Assembly: GCA_030765065.1 (NCBI GenBank)
Contig: CM060990.1
Span: 668,576,118-668,640,117, forward strand
DNA: 64,000 bases
Direction: 5' to 3'
From: Deroplatys truncata
Lineage: Eukaryota > Arthropoda > Insecta > Mantodea > Mantidae
Positions 1-10,485 of the stretch are shown piece after piece. The first letter of the stretch is position 1, and each line of letters begins with the position of its first letter. The translations under genes and the position numbers were made by a program. Under the pieces are notes generated by a model. The model did not search any database and was not told where the DNA came from. It saw only the letters and a list, made by a program, of their open reading frames with translations.

Positions 1-561
1 ATTTTATTAATTAATTACACTTTTTAACACGTAAACTTATCTTTCGTCTCACACGAATACATATTAGATTTCTTGAGGACACTTTTTGCGTCTGGTTAGT
101 AACGCTGTCTGCAGGCAACTGACTTCTGAATTTGTAAATGTTTCTCCTTTTCAGTTTCTGATTGGCTAATCCTGGTCCAATAGAATACCTTCATTTAACT
201 AAAGCTTTTTCTGGTTGTTGATTGGCTATTTTATAAACTGTCACTAAAATTACATTATTGCTGCTCCAATAATGACTAGTAGCATTTAAACTTTCAAATT
301 CATTATTGCTTCAAGGTTAACTCATTGTTAGCAACTTTTAACCTATTATTCTCACAGCTCCTACATTATTAAATTACGTAATACATTCATATAACATTAT
401 TACACATGGATACAATAATATAAACATTTACAATGACTGTAATATACACTTTTTAGATATTGTTACATACACATATTGCTTTGAGGCGGTCTGTTATTGA
501 ATTTATATATAATATAATATAATTAGACTGAAATTATTTAAGTGTAAGAAATACTGCCTCA
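1..561 (-). mobile_element. LTR-like repeat, copy A (cut by window edge)
   Basis: This is the 5' part (in element sense) of a roughly 0.9-kb LTR-like repeat found five times in the window. In element sense it begins TGAGGCAGTATTT and the other copies end near ACA, the usual TG...CA pattern. The copy continues beyond the left edge. No gag, pol or env-like reading frame is associated with it, so it is a fossil LTR, solo or truncated. It abuts the interior of a SINE-A copy at 562, so it probably inserted into that SINE. Family: LTR retrotransposon kin; Gypsy is suggested only by a primer-binding-like motif next to other copies. Confidence 0.6.
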
Positions 562-731
562 TTTTACGTGCCATAAATCTACGATAGGAACCACCGGCTT
601 TACTTCCCTTCCTAAGGAAGCCATGCTAAGGATATTTACGCCCCAAAAAAACCATCGCACTCCACCGGGTTTCAACCTGCGATCTCGGGAACTAGATGCT
701 AGTATGGTACCACTAGACCACGGAGGATGAC
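562..731 (-). mobile_element. SINE-A copy, partial
   Basis: This is the antisense head and first body part of SINE-A, a tRNA-derived SINE. The RNA polymerase III box B region (GGTTGAAACCCGG on the minus strand) and the body motif around the AAGGAAGCCATGCTAAGG stretch are visible. The distal body is missing because LTR copy A adjoins at 561. The head resembles an Asp/Glu/Gly-type tRNA. It has no coding role. Confidence 0.8.
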
Positions 732-734
732 AAG

Positions 735-1262
735 CCGGTATAAGTTCTCTATATGACTTGCCTTTAAAACAATTCAGAAACACAAAAACGAACCAATGAA
801 CGATATTATAATCGATTTTAAATGAAGGGATGGCTCGGATACCGCCTCTACACCGCGAGTGATACACAAAGAAAGCAAATCAATACAGCATAATAAGCCT
901 TCAAGAGGAAGAGTTAAGAATTATTTGGATGTGTGGTTAAACCGGATGATAACTATGACATTTATATGAGAGCTATCATCAGCGACATTATTTCTAGATT
1001 TTTAGTATTTTACGTTTTATTTTGCGCCAAAATTAAATGAAGCGTTGCCGTAAAGGTATTCCGCTATTTAGAACATAGACCGCTGACTTGCAATGTTACT
1101 ATTAGGCAGTTCGGCCATATTTTGGTAGAGGTGAAGTACCCTGCCAATCCAGTGGCTAGAAATATACTCAAGGAACAAAGGTGGTCACGCTGTTAGAGGG
1201 TGGGGTCAGATTTGCCAGTACCAAAATAAACAACTGCGTTCCATCAAGGACAACTCTTATGG
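735..1262 (+). mobile_element. MITE M1, 5'-truncated copy
   Basis: It aligns by eye with the complete M1 element at 16148-16752, starting at the internal CCGGTATAAGTTCTCTATAT segment and running to the region with CAATCCAGTGG and CACGCTGTTAG. The left terminal repeat is absent and the right end is eroded. It is non-coding. The copy lies directly after the SINE-A head. Confidence 0.7.
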
Positions 1263-1301
1263 GCTTCAGTAGATACACATTGCTATTTTAGTTATGGTGC
1301 A

Positions 1302-1790
1302 TTGGAAAGGTAGAATCAGATGACTGAAAAATTCAATGCCATAGCCGGGATTTCAACCACGGATCTCCCGGTTTCCGTCCGGTTGCTCTAACCACTGAGC
1401 TACCATGGCAACATGCCGACACGAAATTAAATTCTCCAACTGATTCGCATTTTTCCCTGTAAACCACAAGATCTCAAATTGTATTGAGATGTCATACCCC
1501 AATGGCGACTTACATTCTTTATAAGTACTTAAGTCCCGGGCTTTATAGTTACAATTTGACGTCTCCTTGTGGTTTACCGGGAAAAATGCGAATCAGTTGG
1601 AGAATTTAATGTTATTTCGGCATGTTGCCATGGTAGCTCAGTGGTTAGAGCAACCGGACGTAGACCGGGAGATCCGTGGTTCAAATCCCGGCTATGGCAT
1701 TGAACTTTTCAGTCATCTGATTCTACCTTTCCAACCCTGTCCAACACACGGCTTGTGTGAAAGAACAATTAATTCCATTATGGTGCATTG
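1302..1790. mobile_element. SINE-B inverted twin with 13-bp target duplication
   Basis: Two SINE-B units lie head to head as an inverted repeat. The left unit (1315 to about 1460) carries its tRNA-like segment on the minus strand and the right unit (about 1565-1777) on the plus strand. The tRNA-like part includes CATGGTAGCTCAGTGGTTAG (box A) and GGTTCAAATCC (box B). Exact direct repeats TTATGGTGCATTG at 1302-1314 and 1778-1790 flank the pair, so the whole twin inserted as one unit. A similar twin with a related central spacer occurs at 56867-57440. Confidence 0.85.
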
Positions 1791-2640
1791 TTTTGGGAGG
1801 TCATTCGTATGCAAAAAATATTCTTACTTTTCTTAAAGGGTCGTTAAGCATCATTTTTGGTCACTCGCCTTCATCTCATAAACCACTCTTTATTAAACTC
1901 AGTATTTTAACTTTGCAATCAGTGTTTATGCTCTCAAGTTACATATTAAAAACAACATTGATAGATAAATAGAGTGCTCGATTATGCACAATTATTTGAC
2001 TGTAATAGCTCTAAGTTATACTTTAATAAATGTTTATATTCTTAAAGTAAAAAAAGGTAAATAGATATTTAGAACTGGTTTAGTTACTTATCTGAAGAGA
2101 TTAAGCAGTTAAACCCTGTTTGCTTTAAAAAAACATATTTAATCCATTCTGTTGGCTAATCCTCTTTATAGTGTCCACGAATTTTATGACTTGCACTTTT
2201 AATGAGCATCTTATATGTTTCATTTCTATATATTGGTTGTAAATGTCCTTAACAAGAAAGTATACTCCACTCTATTAATACACTGCATATTTAAAGGTAC
2301 TCAGAGATGAAATTTAGTCTTTTTCAAAAAAATCAAAGTTAGCTTTTATGTCCATAAGTTATTTAAAACCTTTAGTTTGAATTACATACTACGGATTTTG
2401 CTCTCAGAGCCTTTTAAAGATTCGCCATGTGACCATTTAAATGCCCTGTGACCTAATGACCTGTGTTAAGCTCTAGTACGTTTTACTTGACTTCGTTTTT
2501 TCTTGCACTTTTGCGTATTAAAAATGTTTCATGCGGTGCAATTTCTAACGAATCTTGCTCAAATTCTCAGCAGAAACTCAGAAAGAATGATCTTAAAAAC
2601 TGGCATATGTTTCTTGTACACCTTTACATTGGCTAAGATG
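1791..2640. other. Unassigned AT-rich DNA
   Basis: I see no gene, tRNA or recognised repeat here. Short open frames are AT-rich and lack any familiar motif. Confidence 0.6.
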
Positions 2641-2642
2641 TC

Positions 2643-2913
2643 ATTCTCCGTGGTGTAGTGTTTATGATGCTTGCGAGTTCAAGCCCGGTGGAGGGCGATT
2701 GATTTTTTCGGGCGTAAAACTCCTTAGCATGGCTTCCTTCGGAACGGAAGTATAGCCGGTGGTCATGTGTCGTATATTTGCGGCACGTATAAGAACCTTA
2801 AGCCTGATAAGGAGACCCCTGAGCAAAATTACCGGTCTTTCATGCCCAATATAGAATGGGACACTAAGGACCTCAGCAGTTAAAGAGCGTCCATAAATAT
2901 AAATCAATTTAAT
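2643..2913 (+). mobile_element. SINE-A copy
   Basis: This is a near full-length sense copy. The tRNA-like head (CTCCGTGGTGTAGTG, then box B GAGTTCAAGCCC) is followed by the body with TTCGGGCGTAAAACTCC, CTTAGCATGGCTTCCTTC and GAGCGTCCATAAATA, and then an A/T-rich tail. It is immediately followed by a second copy, giving a tandem pair. Confidence 0.85.
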
Positions 2914-3216
2914 TTAACTCTCAAGGAGTCGTCCTCCATAGTGTAGTGGTTACCATGCTAGCCTCCAGTCGCGGGTTCAAACCCGGCGGAGGGCGATGGA
3001 TTTTTTCGGGCGTTAGTATCCTTAGCATGGGAAGGGGAGTAAAGCCGGTGGTCCCGTGTCGTAGATTTACGGCACGTAAAAGAACCTCAAGTCTGATAAA
3101 GATGTCTCTAAGCAAAATTATCGGTCTTTCACGCCCAATACAGAATGGGACGCTAAGAACCACAGCAGTTAAAGAGCGTCTATAAATAAAACTCAATTTA
3201 ATGTTAACGCTCAAGG
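2914..3216 (+). mobile_element. SINE-A copy with flanking duplication
   Basis: This is the best preserved head in the window: CATAGTGTAGTGGTTACCAT contains box A and GGGTTCAAACCC contains box B. The body ends GAGCGTCTATAAATAAAA. It is flanked by TTAACTCTCAAGG (2914-2926) and TTAACGCTCAAGG (3204-3216), an imperfect 13-bp target duplication. The element therefore landed just behind the tail of the preceding SINE-A. Confidence 0.85.
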
Positions 3217-3868
3217 TCCTGCAATCCGTTCAGCAATTAATTACACAATTTGAATTACACACGTTCTGTAAAAACTAAAGGTTTTGAAATTATAGTGTAT
3301 GCAACTTGACTTTAGTGGTAAATAAGACGCTCATATGCAAATTATGAAACATGCTTGTGTCTTAATTATTACCATTGTAGTCTTGTTGCACAATGTACTA
3401 TTGTTGTGTTCTGATTTTAGCTTACTTTGAGTTTAACTATCGCTTTCATTCCCACTGTTAGCAGCACTTGTTAGTATTTCGTAACACATTCGATTGTTCA
3501 TTCATTTGGTAGGTATGCCGTGATCTAACAGCTGACACAATGGTGATAAGATTTTAAATAACACAAATAAGAAGCGATTATTATTTATATGTGTAATCTG
3601 TTACATTTTATTCATAGAATAACCTTAATAAATTACGTTCGAGGTTACGATTTTCATCAGATAAATTCGTACACTCTCGTGGGATTTTCCTATGAAAATT
3701 TGCAACTTATATTGTGATATGCGACCTATAACAGTTTCCTTAATGGAATCAACCTGTGAAATGTGAAAATTATGGATTTCTTGAGCATTTATTATGATTC
3801 TTGTTACCAGATATTCGTGAAACATTCTATTACAAACCTCAATATTTTCTGATTAACTCCTTCAGTAG
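3217..3868. other. Unassigned AT-rich DNA
   Basis: No recognisable gene or repeat. The short minus-strand frame at 3625-3825 has no familiar domain and is treated as chance. Confidence 0.55.
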
Positions 3869-3869
3869 T

Positions 3870-4430
3870 TCTGAGAAAAATATTTGTTTCTACCTTTTAC
3901 TTTCTCTAACAATTAGGTGCAGATTAGATAGAGGAGGTTTTGCATTCCACAAAAAAAAATGATATCGAGATTTCAACGAAAACACGTTTTGAGATCTTCT
4001 AAATGAAAAAAATTAGAAAGATGCCCATGTGTGCCTGTGTTTTTGTGTGTCTGTGAACAGCATAACTCAAAAACTAAAATTGGGATAAATACCAAAGCTC
4101 ATTATCTTCCAAAGATGTGACACGAAGGTCTTCAGGGTAATACCCTCACTCCAAACTACCCATTTCATAGAAGACTTTTCCATTTCTTTTCTGAGAAATG
4201 GCTTCAACGATTTTGTTTAAAATGGCATATATTAAAGACGTTTATATGACAAATAAACAAATTTTCTGGGAATAACCTGTGAAGTCCTCTTCATTCGGAA
4301 AAAATTTTATATCATCTTGTATAAGAGAGATAGACAAAAATGTAGATCTCTTTAAAACACTCAAGTTATTTCAAATAATGTTTTTTGTGGCATAAGGTAT
4401 TTCCAAGATATTTCTTATTAATAGTTCGCA
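3870..4430 (+). repeat. R2 interspersed repeat, copy 1
   Basis: R2 is a family of about 0.5-0.6 kb seen four times. Its best conserved core is CTGTGAACAGCATAACTCAA followed by a stretch like GATAAATACCAA, then GAAATGGCTTCAACG and TTTTCTGGGAA. This copy has all of these in the same order as 48850-49370. No coding frame or terminal repeats are evident, so its class is unknown. Confidence 0.7.
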
Positions 4431-5219
4431 TTGTTAACACTGTTATTCTTTTTAAAGTCCTGTCAACATTCAGTTGTTTCTCACGAAACAGTATGGAACT
4501 TTAAGGATAGCATATAGCGTCCTGTTAAACATTTGACTATTGTTGTTCCCTTTGTATCTATAAGAGATGTGTAATTTAGCTATTTATGCAAGGTTTATCT
4601 CCATTAAAATGAAGTAGATAGAAAAGCACACTTTCGTAAGAATAATTTGTGCACACACAAATAAACGATAAAGGGTAGATATAGAGTGTAACACATAGAT
4701 CTTTTTAACATCTACAGAAAAACCTCCGCGTGGTGAGGTTTACAACAAATTTCAATTCTGTATTCCAAACTTACGTCTTAAAATTTGTATTTGCAAATGA
4801 AACATGAAAGTAGAAAATGAAATGAAACATGAAAATCACTTCGCCATTTTTACTTACCTGAAAATTTCCAAGATTACCTTTAGTAAAATTTTCAAATTAA
4901 TTGGTAAACGTTTGCACTACAAAGAGCAATTTGAACGATGAGCACTGAAAAATAATGAAGGAAACAAATTACTTTTAAGGGTGGAGTAGTGATTTTAGGC
5001 TTCAAAATTGTACTCCTATTTTAGCTGGCATTTTAATGATTTTATTTTATATACATTGACATTTTGTATAACGTAAGTCATTACATAACGTCTTCCTTTT
5101 AAAAGTACTAAACTTTATTTTTGTATAAAACCAGTATTTTTTTAAATGTTGGACAAATTTAATAGGTTTGTCCGCTTAATAGAAAATAAAATCATATTTC
5201 ATATTAAAGTATAGGAGCA
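4431..5219. other. Unassigned AT-rich DNA
   Basis: I see no supported gene, tRNA or named repeat in this stretch. Confidence 0.5.
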
Positions 5220-5600
5220 CCGACCGCCTTGTCAGTGTAAATAAAGGGTTAAAATAAGCATAGGGTATTTTTGAAAATGTTTAAATAGCCTATTATTTTC
5301 TCTGAGACCTAAAGACAACGTGCAGGGTCTTATTTAGATTGGTCAAATAGCGTAGATTTACAGGTAAGGGATTTAAGGCTGTTTAAACTAGCCTATAATT
5401 TACGCCATTTTATGTAGTGTAAGTGCAAAGGTTTGTGCCCCAGTCTGTGCAAGTTTATACATGAAGAGAATGAAATTATACGTAAGGGTAGTTTTAAGGC
5501 ATTCATAATGTATATGATTGAAAATGGAGGCTGGAGTATTTTTTGGAAAATCTATGATAACCTGTATTCTTTGCCAGATCCTGTAGTATAACTTTGTATA
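5220..5600 (+). repeat. R4 degenerate repeat, copy 1
   Basis: A segment containing TATATGATTGAAAATGGAGG and a following run of AT-rich words resembles 10210-10480 (TATATGATTGAAAATAAAGG and what follows) over roughly 130 bp. The wider limits are uncertain. It is non-coding and the class is unknown. Confidence 0.4.
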
Positions 5601-5708
5601 ACGTATTTTCCTGATGGGTTAAACAATTGATGGCTTAATATATATGGAGGGATAATTTTTCAAAATTAAAAGTAGCGTTTAGTTTTCCTTCCAGGGTATG
5701 CGCAAAGC

Positions 5709-6230
5709 TACGAAACGTAATTTTAAGTGAGTACCAATACTTTAAAAAAAATAACAGAATATTATTTTCCAAATACTTTATTATCATTTATTACCTTAAA
5801 CTACTTCTCCACATAGTCACCGCCGTTATTCAGGCACTTGTTCTAACGTGAAACCAGTTTTTGTAAGCCTTCGTCAAAGAATGATGCCGCCTGTGGTAAA
5901 AGCCAAGTCTGCATTTCCTGTTTCACAACATCATTGCCGTTGAAATGTTTTTCACCAAGGAATTTTCTCAGATGAAAATTGCTTGGTGCCAAATCCGGGC
6001 TGTTGTGAAACAAGAAGTGCAGCCTTGGCTTTTATCACAGGCGGCATCATTCTTTGACGAAGGCATACAAAAACTGTTTTCCCGTTACGACAAGTACCTA
6101 ATAACGGCGGTGACTATGTGGAGAAGTAGTGTAAGTTGTAAGGCAATGAGTGATAATAAAGTATTTGGAAAATAATGTACTGTTATTTTTTTAAAAAATA
6201 TCGGTTCTTACTTTAAAAACACGTCTCGTA
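5709..6230. mobile_element. Fold-back element derived from a mariner
   Basis: Two arms of about 240-260 bp are inverted copies of each other. The termini are of mariner type: right end (minus) TACGAGACGTGTTTTTAAAG, left end TACGAAACGTAATTTTAAG, both next to TA. Each arm carries the 3' end of a mariner-type transposase gene, with the 3' end facing outward. This is a non-autonomous palindromic derivative without a complete transposase. Confidence 0.75.
6002..6115 (+). pseudogene. Mariner transposase C-terminal remnant
   Basis: The frame reads about 38 residues including LLSQAASFFDEGIQKL and SRYDK. This matches the usual end of mariner transposases (W-L...FF-x-x-G-I-x-K-L-x-x-R-W/Y-x-K). Upstream, the catalytic D,D34D core is absent because the arm starts within the 3' end. 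A mirror copy sits on the minus strand in the left arm (about 5810-5930). It is a DNA-transposon relic that cannot encode an active enzyme. Confidence 0.7.
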
Positions 6231-7364
6231 TAATTCACATAGGTTACACAATGAAGCATTGGAAATAAGGATAAGGGTGATCAGAAGTGTAAGTGTCCAA
6301 ACTATAGTCCAGATTTCTTAAATGCTGCAGATTTTTAGGTAAGAGGTTATAAATATGCCTAGCAGTGTTTTTTCAAAGTAGTAGGTCTATTATTTTCGTC
6401 CAGTCTTATAAATATATGAAGTGCATAAATTTCTAAACGGTGTAGTTTTGATATAAAGGCTTGAAAATAAAATATAACGGTGTTTTAACGACTTTTAAGC
6501 TAAATATACTTTCTTTGGGTGTCTGGAGTAGTCAAAGTTTAAATTTGAACTGACTTGGATTTTATTATGGCCACAATAGAGCGCGTAAGTGGTATGTAGC
6601 CTTTGACAATGTATTTATAATGGGGTATTGCTGGAATTTAACCCTCCAAAGCCACCCCTATAAGTGCAACTACTATAAAAGTGTGAACTTTTAAGTTTCT
6701 AGCTTTCGGTTGTAGTCGGAATAGCAACATACATACACAAGAACCTTATATTTATCTATAAGAATAAGTCTGAATGCAGACAATGGACTAGAAGGTTTTG
6801 ACTTTTACCATTTGTTAGAAAAAACCTTTTTGCCGTTGCTATCGAGACAGTATTGTTGCTGTTCCTTTACTAGTGCGTTGTAGAAGCTATTGTTGTAGCT
6901 ATGAGCAAGTTTTAATAGATAAGCCATTTATTCTAAACTAAGGTCCGCTTTGCAACAAAGTACGAAGTACAAAATATCTCAAATGTTTAATTGTTTGTCC
7001 AACTAACTACTTTTTGCCGTTTAACAGTCTTTTTTCTTCTTCAAACATTTAGTAGTCAGTTTAGGAAACGCTTAGAGTTATTGGTATTAAAGTTTTCAAC
7101 ATTGAAATACAGCTGTAATTATCTGAACAGTCTCGAAACATGTCCAATATGTTTCTGAAGCACATGTATGAAGAATCGACTATTTTGCCAAACATCGGAG
7201 CATTTACTGTCTTCTTCCAACTGCTCTCTGATGAAGATTCGCTCTGGATCATCAGTTTCAATCTCTCTTGAAACCAACAACACCAGTAATGTAGTTTCTT
7301 CTTGGTTATTGTATCTTCGTATAAAAATATGAAAATGGACTGAACTTTTAAACAATAGTAAAGT
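6231..7364. other. Unassigned DNA, possibly interior of an LTR element
   Basis: AT-rich and without recognisable genes. Two overlapping minus-strand open frames at 7061-7396 (111 and 78 codons) have no motif I know. They lie on the interior side of the LTR-like remnant at 7424-8108 and could be a fossil leader or coding part. Confidence 0.35.
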
Positions 7365-7453
7365 ATTTGTAGCGGGAAATAGTCGTTGGGCGACATTTGT
7401 AGCGGGAAGCGGTGCTGTGCGCTATTTGTAGCGGGAAATCGTCGATCCTTGGG
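7365..7453 (-). repeat. Three tandem units resembling primer-binding sites
   Basis: Three copies of a 29-30 bp unit beginning ATTTGTAGCGGGAA start at 7365, 7395 and 7424. On the minus strand the second boundary reads TACAAATGTCGCCCAACGAC, close to the GGCGCCCAACG primer-binding words next to insect Gypsy LTRs. The array lies where an LTR/interior boundary would be. Confidence 0.5.
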
Positions 7454-8108
7454 TTGTTGTGGTCTTCTGCAGTGTGCTTCCTCGGAAATTAGTGCTCGTC
7501 GGTTGTTGCGTATTCCATTCCTAACTATATCTAATTATTAATTCTCAGGTTATAGAGGGTGAGGCAAGTTAAAAAATACACTGCAAGTTTCCCTTAATAA
7601 ATGAAGTTTATTCACATTTGGAATAATTATGGTCGGCTAGCTTTTCCCATTATTATAATCCCACCACTTTAAATTAGTCAGGAGCCCAGCTATCTGCACA
7701 CGCACTCCCACCCTTGTGCACCCACGTGCATCTGTAGCACCTCGTGTCGACGTGAATTCTTGAAGATCAGTTAGAGAGAGGGTGGACTCTGAGGTCTTGT
7801 CTGCCCTTATATACGGGAGCCTAGTGACGCTCACCTCTGCGTTTAAAAATGTAACGACGTTTCCTATTGGTCCTCAGACCGCGTTACCTTAACATGTATG
7901 AGAATGTGTTTCTTCAGATCCGTGCGCTTAAGCGTCATCTTGTAGCGTTGTGAAGCCAGTTCCACATCTCCGTCTCTTTCTTTTCTCTATCTGTCTCTTT
8001 CTATTTCTCCGTACCGTTACCGGTTCCCTGCCTGTTGGCTTGGTGAAAGGTACGATCTACTTAGGATTATGCTTTCTTGGAATTCTGCTAGCTCGCCCGT
8101 TTCTTACA
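7424..8108 (-). mobile_element. Putative LTR remnant, second family
   Basis: On the minus strand a block starts TGTAAGAAACGGGCGAGC and ends in CCGCTACA, i.e. TG...CA. It contains a TATA-like promoter (CCGTATATAAGGGC, about 7803-7816) followed by a GC-richer transcript-start-like region, and primer-binding-like repeats follow on the interior side. No partner LTR is visible. It is treated as a broken fossil; the family is perhaps Gypsy-like, uncertain. Confidence 0.4.
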
Positions 8109-8239
8109 ATCAGCTCTGTACAAAGTTAGATATTGAATATTTTAACATGTTAGTGAATTAAAGTGTTATTGTACAATTCTTATGTATGGTTCCCTTTTCA
8201 TATGTACAATTCCTATATATGTGTAATATATCCCCTTTC

Positions 8240-8850
8240 AGATTGAACAACTCGAACCATTAATAAGGATATTTTGGAAATGTTTTATGCCAGAAAAAAA
8301 GTTATTTGAAATAAATTGTGTGTTTTGAAGACATCTACTATTTTTGTAAAGCGCATTTTCGTTCATCGCCTAACGTTTACCAGTTATACAAGATTATACA
8401 AAATCACATCCGAGTGAAGGGCACCTCATAGGATATTCCCAGGAAATAAAATGATATATATAGCATTTTTTATCATGTAAACCTCTTTAATGTTTGACAT
8501 TTTAATGAACATCGTTAGCCATTTTTATAAACTAAGAAATTTCGAAACATTTTCCATGTAAAAAGTAGATTAGGGTGGGGGGATTTTCTTGAAAATCTTC
8601 GTGTCGTATTTTTGGAAGGTGCTGAGCCTAAATACCAAGCTTGGTAATTATCCGAATTTTCCTTTTTGAGTTATGCTGTTCACAGATACACACCACATTT
8701 TTCTAAAATGCCTTTTCTTGGATGCAAGGGACCTCAATACATTTATTTCCAGTGAAATCTCGGTATAGAATTTTTGTGTGAAATGCAATATCTTCTTTAC
8801 CTAACAGGTACGTGGCAGAGAAGGTAAAAATGTAGGTATATCGGTAACAA
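8240..8850 (-). repeat. R2 interspersed repeat, copy 2
   Basis: The minus strand carries the R2 core: GTGAACAGCATAACTCAAAA with a downstream GATAATTACCAAGC-like stretch, then a GGGAATATCCTATGAGG-type segment. The order matches copies at 3870 and 48850. The start segment (ACCGAGATTTCAC) is also present. Confidence 0.7.
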
Positions 8851-9021
8851 CACACGCAAGTTTAATGGCCGGTGAACCTTTATAAACAGCCACAAGAAAT
8901 ATTCCGAACTACAGTGATTCAAATGAATAATGCGAAAACAGAATAAAGGAAGAAATAAAATATCCAAAACGAGTACCTATTTTCTTGCATATCGTAGCTT
9001 ACATAAGAGTAGTAAAACATA

Positions 9022-9146
9022 GCAGGTGGCCCAACTACGCTGTATTTCAAGTGTGTAGAAATCCCTTTTTGCGCTAAAAAGAGTTGCAGAACTCAACGGG
9101 GCAATTCCAAATAAACACAGGTAAGTTGGGAACTGGCGAATTAGCG
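9022..9146 (+). repeat. R5 inverted repeat, left arm
   Basis: This arm of about 125 bp, with words GAGTTGCAGAACTCAACGGG and GGGGCAATTCCAAATAAACA, is repeated in inverted orientation at 9987-10110. The two arms enclose about 840 bp containing a SINE-E copy. It could be the ends of a DNA element or two opposed copies of one repeat. Confidence 0.65.
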
Positions 9147-9321
9147 TGGAGAGCTTTTTTTTAAAGTTCCCTTAATAACCCGCCTTTAACTACAATGGTC
9201 TTATCGGCGACTTTCCTTTGAAACATACTGTTACCTATAGGCAATGGTGTTGACACGTATTCGCTTGTCTTTAGGTTTCTAGTAAACTTTGGGCTTTAAT
9301 CATTAGATCACACACATCCAC

Positions 9322-9460
9322 GCTCTCATCCATACTTACAGACTCTGGGGGGATAGGGAATAATCTTAGCTAGAGAAAAAATCCTACCCCAACAGGAAAT
9401 TGAACCCGGGACCCCTCGTACAGCAGGCAGGTACTCTAGTGACTGATTTACGGGGCCAGA
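9322..9460 (-). mobile_element. SINE-E copy
   Basis: The minus strand has a tRNA-like head with box B GGGTTCAATTTCC, followed by GGGGTAGGATTTTTTCTC and TTCCCTATCCCCCCAGAGTC. The same body is found at 17270-17400. It is a short tRNA-derived SINE. Confidence 0.55.
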
Positions 9461-9986
9461 CGAGCTTCGTACTCTCATACTACTCCTCTTGCTTATCAGC
9501 AAAGATGACGAGCGGGCCGTGTTCATTGAGAGGCACTTCCCAGGCTTGCAATAGGGTGTACTGTCCGCGATGATAGACAAAAACAGGCCGAAAAGGTCTT
9601 AGGTTATTTTCCACTTCAGTTACACAGGCTTTATTTTCGAGGGAATAAATTTACTTTTTAGACTGACAAATAATTAAAATGTCTTTATTTGACCTACTGG
9701 TATCCGCCCAGAGCTATTTTTAATTGTGTTTACGCTGTTCTTGTCTAACATTATGGACTATAAGCAACAAACATGAGAACACGCAGCATTTTACTGCTAT
9801 TTTTTTTGCTTCGTATTACAAATGTAACTGTTACTATTATTATTATCATCTAAAGGTATTGTTTGCTGGCTACTCATTAAATGTGTGTTCGAAATTTTGC
9901 CTCTGTTGATTGATGCGATGTTCCAACCATCTCCGTGTATCTATATAGACGTCTCTGAGAACCGCTGTAGTCGTAGGTTTTTAAGG
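9461..9986. other. Unassigned AT-rich DNA inside the R5 pair
   Basis: No gene or other repeat is recognised. It contains a short run of TAT repeats near 9830. Confidence 0.5.
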
Positions 9987-10110
9987 CGCTAATGCGCCAG
10001 TTCCCCAATGACCTGTGTTTACTTGGAATTGCCCCATTATGTTCTGCAACTCTTTTAACGCACGAAGGGTTATCTGCACACGTCAAATACGGCGTGGTTG
10101 GGCCGCCAGG
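9987..10110 (-). repeat. R5 inverted repeat, right arm
   Basis: Inverted partner of 9022-9146: on the minus strand it reads GAGTTGCAGAACATAATGGG and GGGGCAATTCCAAGTAAACA, with scattered differences. Confidence 0.65.
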
Positions 10111-10189
10111 TATAACTAGTGTTCCCCGGCTTTGTATGGATACATTTTGTAAGCAGAAAGTTCACAACAGCGATAGGGTTGGTTTTTAA

Positions 10190-10480
10190 GAGGCCTGAGG
10201 AGTCTGCAATTTTCAACACTAGGTAAGTCATAATATCCAAAGGTTTGTACAGGTTAGTAGAATGGTGCAACATTGTACACAAGGGGTCGAAAATATCTTG
10301 AAATTAAGGGTAAGGTAAGTTTTTCAACATTTCTGGGTACTATATGATTGAAAATAAAGGTTCGGTAGATTTTGTTAAGTTTTATTGTAACCTATGATTT
10401 CTGACAGGTAATGTAGTACAGGAGAGGGCAGAAGTAGGTGCACGTAATGAAGTATGCAAAGAAACCCTAATAATAACGTT
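10190..10480 (+). repeat. R4 degenerate repeat, copy 2
   Basis: It resembles 5460-5600 around TATATGATTGAAAATAAAGG. It stops at the Tc1-like insertion at 10486, which may have interrupted it. Confidence 0.35.
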
Positions 10481-10485
10481 ATATA

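Noticed and set aside
1628-1700. tRNA gene candidate (GTAGCTCAGTGGTTAG ... GGTTCAAATCC)
   Set aside because: The same stretch recurs in every SINE-B unit, with flanking SINE sequence and target duplications, so it is a SINE promoter, not a tRNA gene.
6235-6680. Possible third R4 copy
   Set aside because: Only short AT-rich words match; not above what is expected for such composition.
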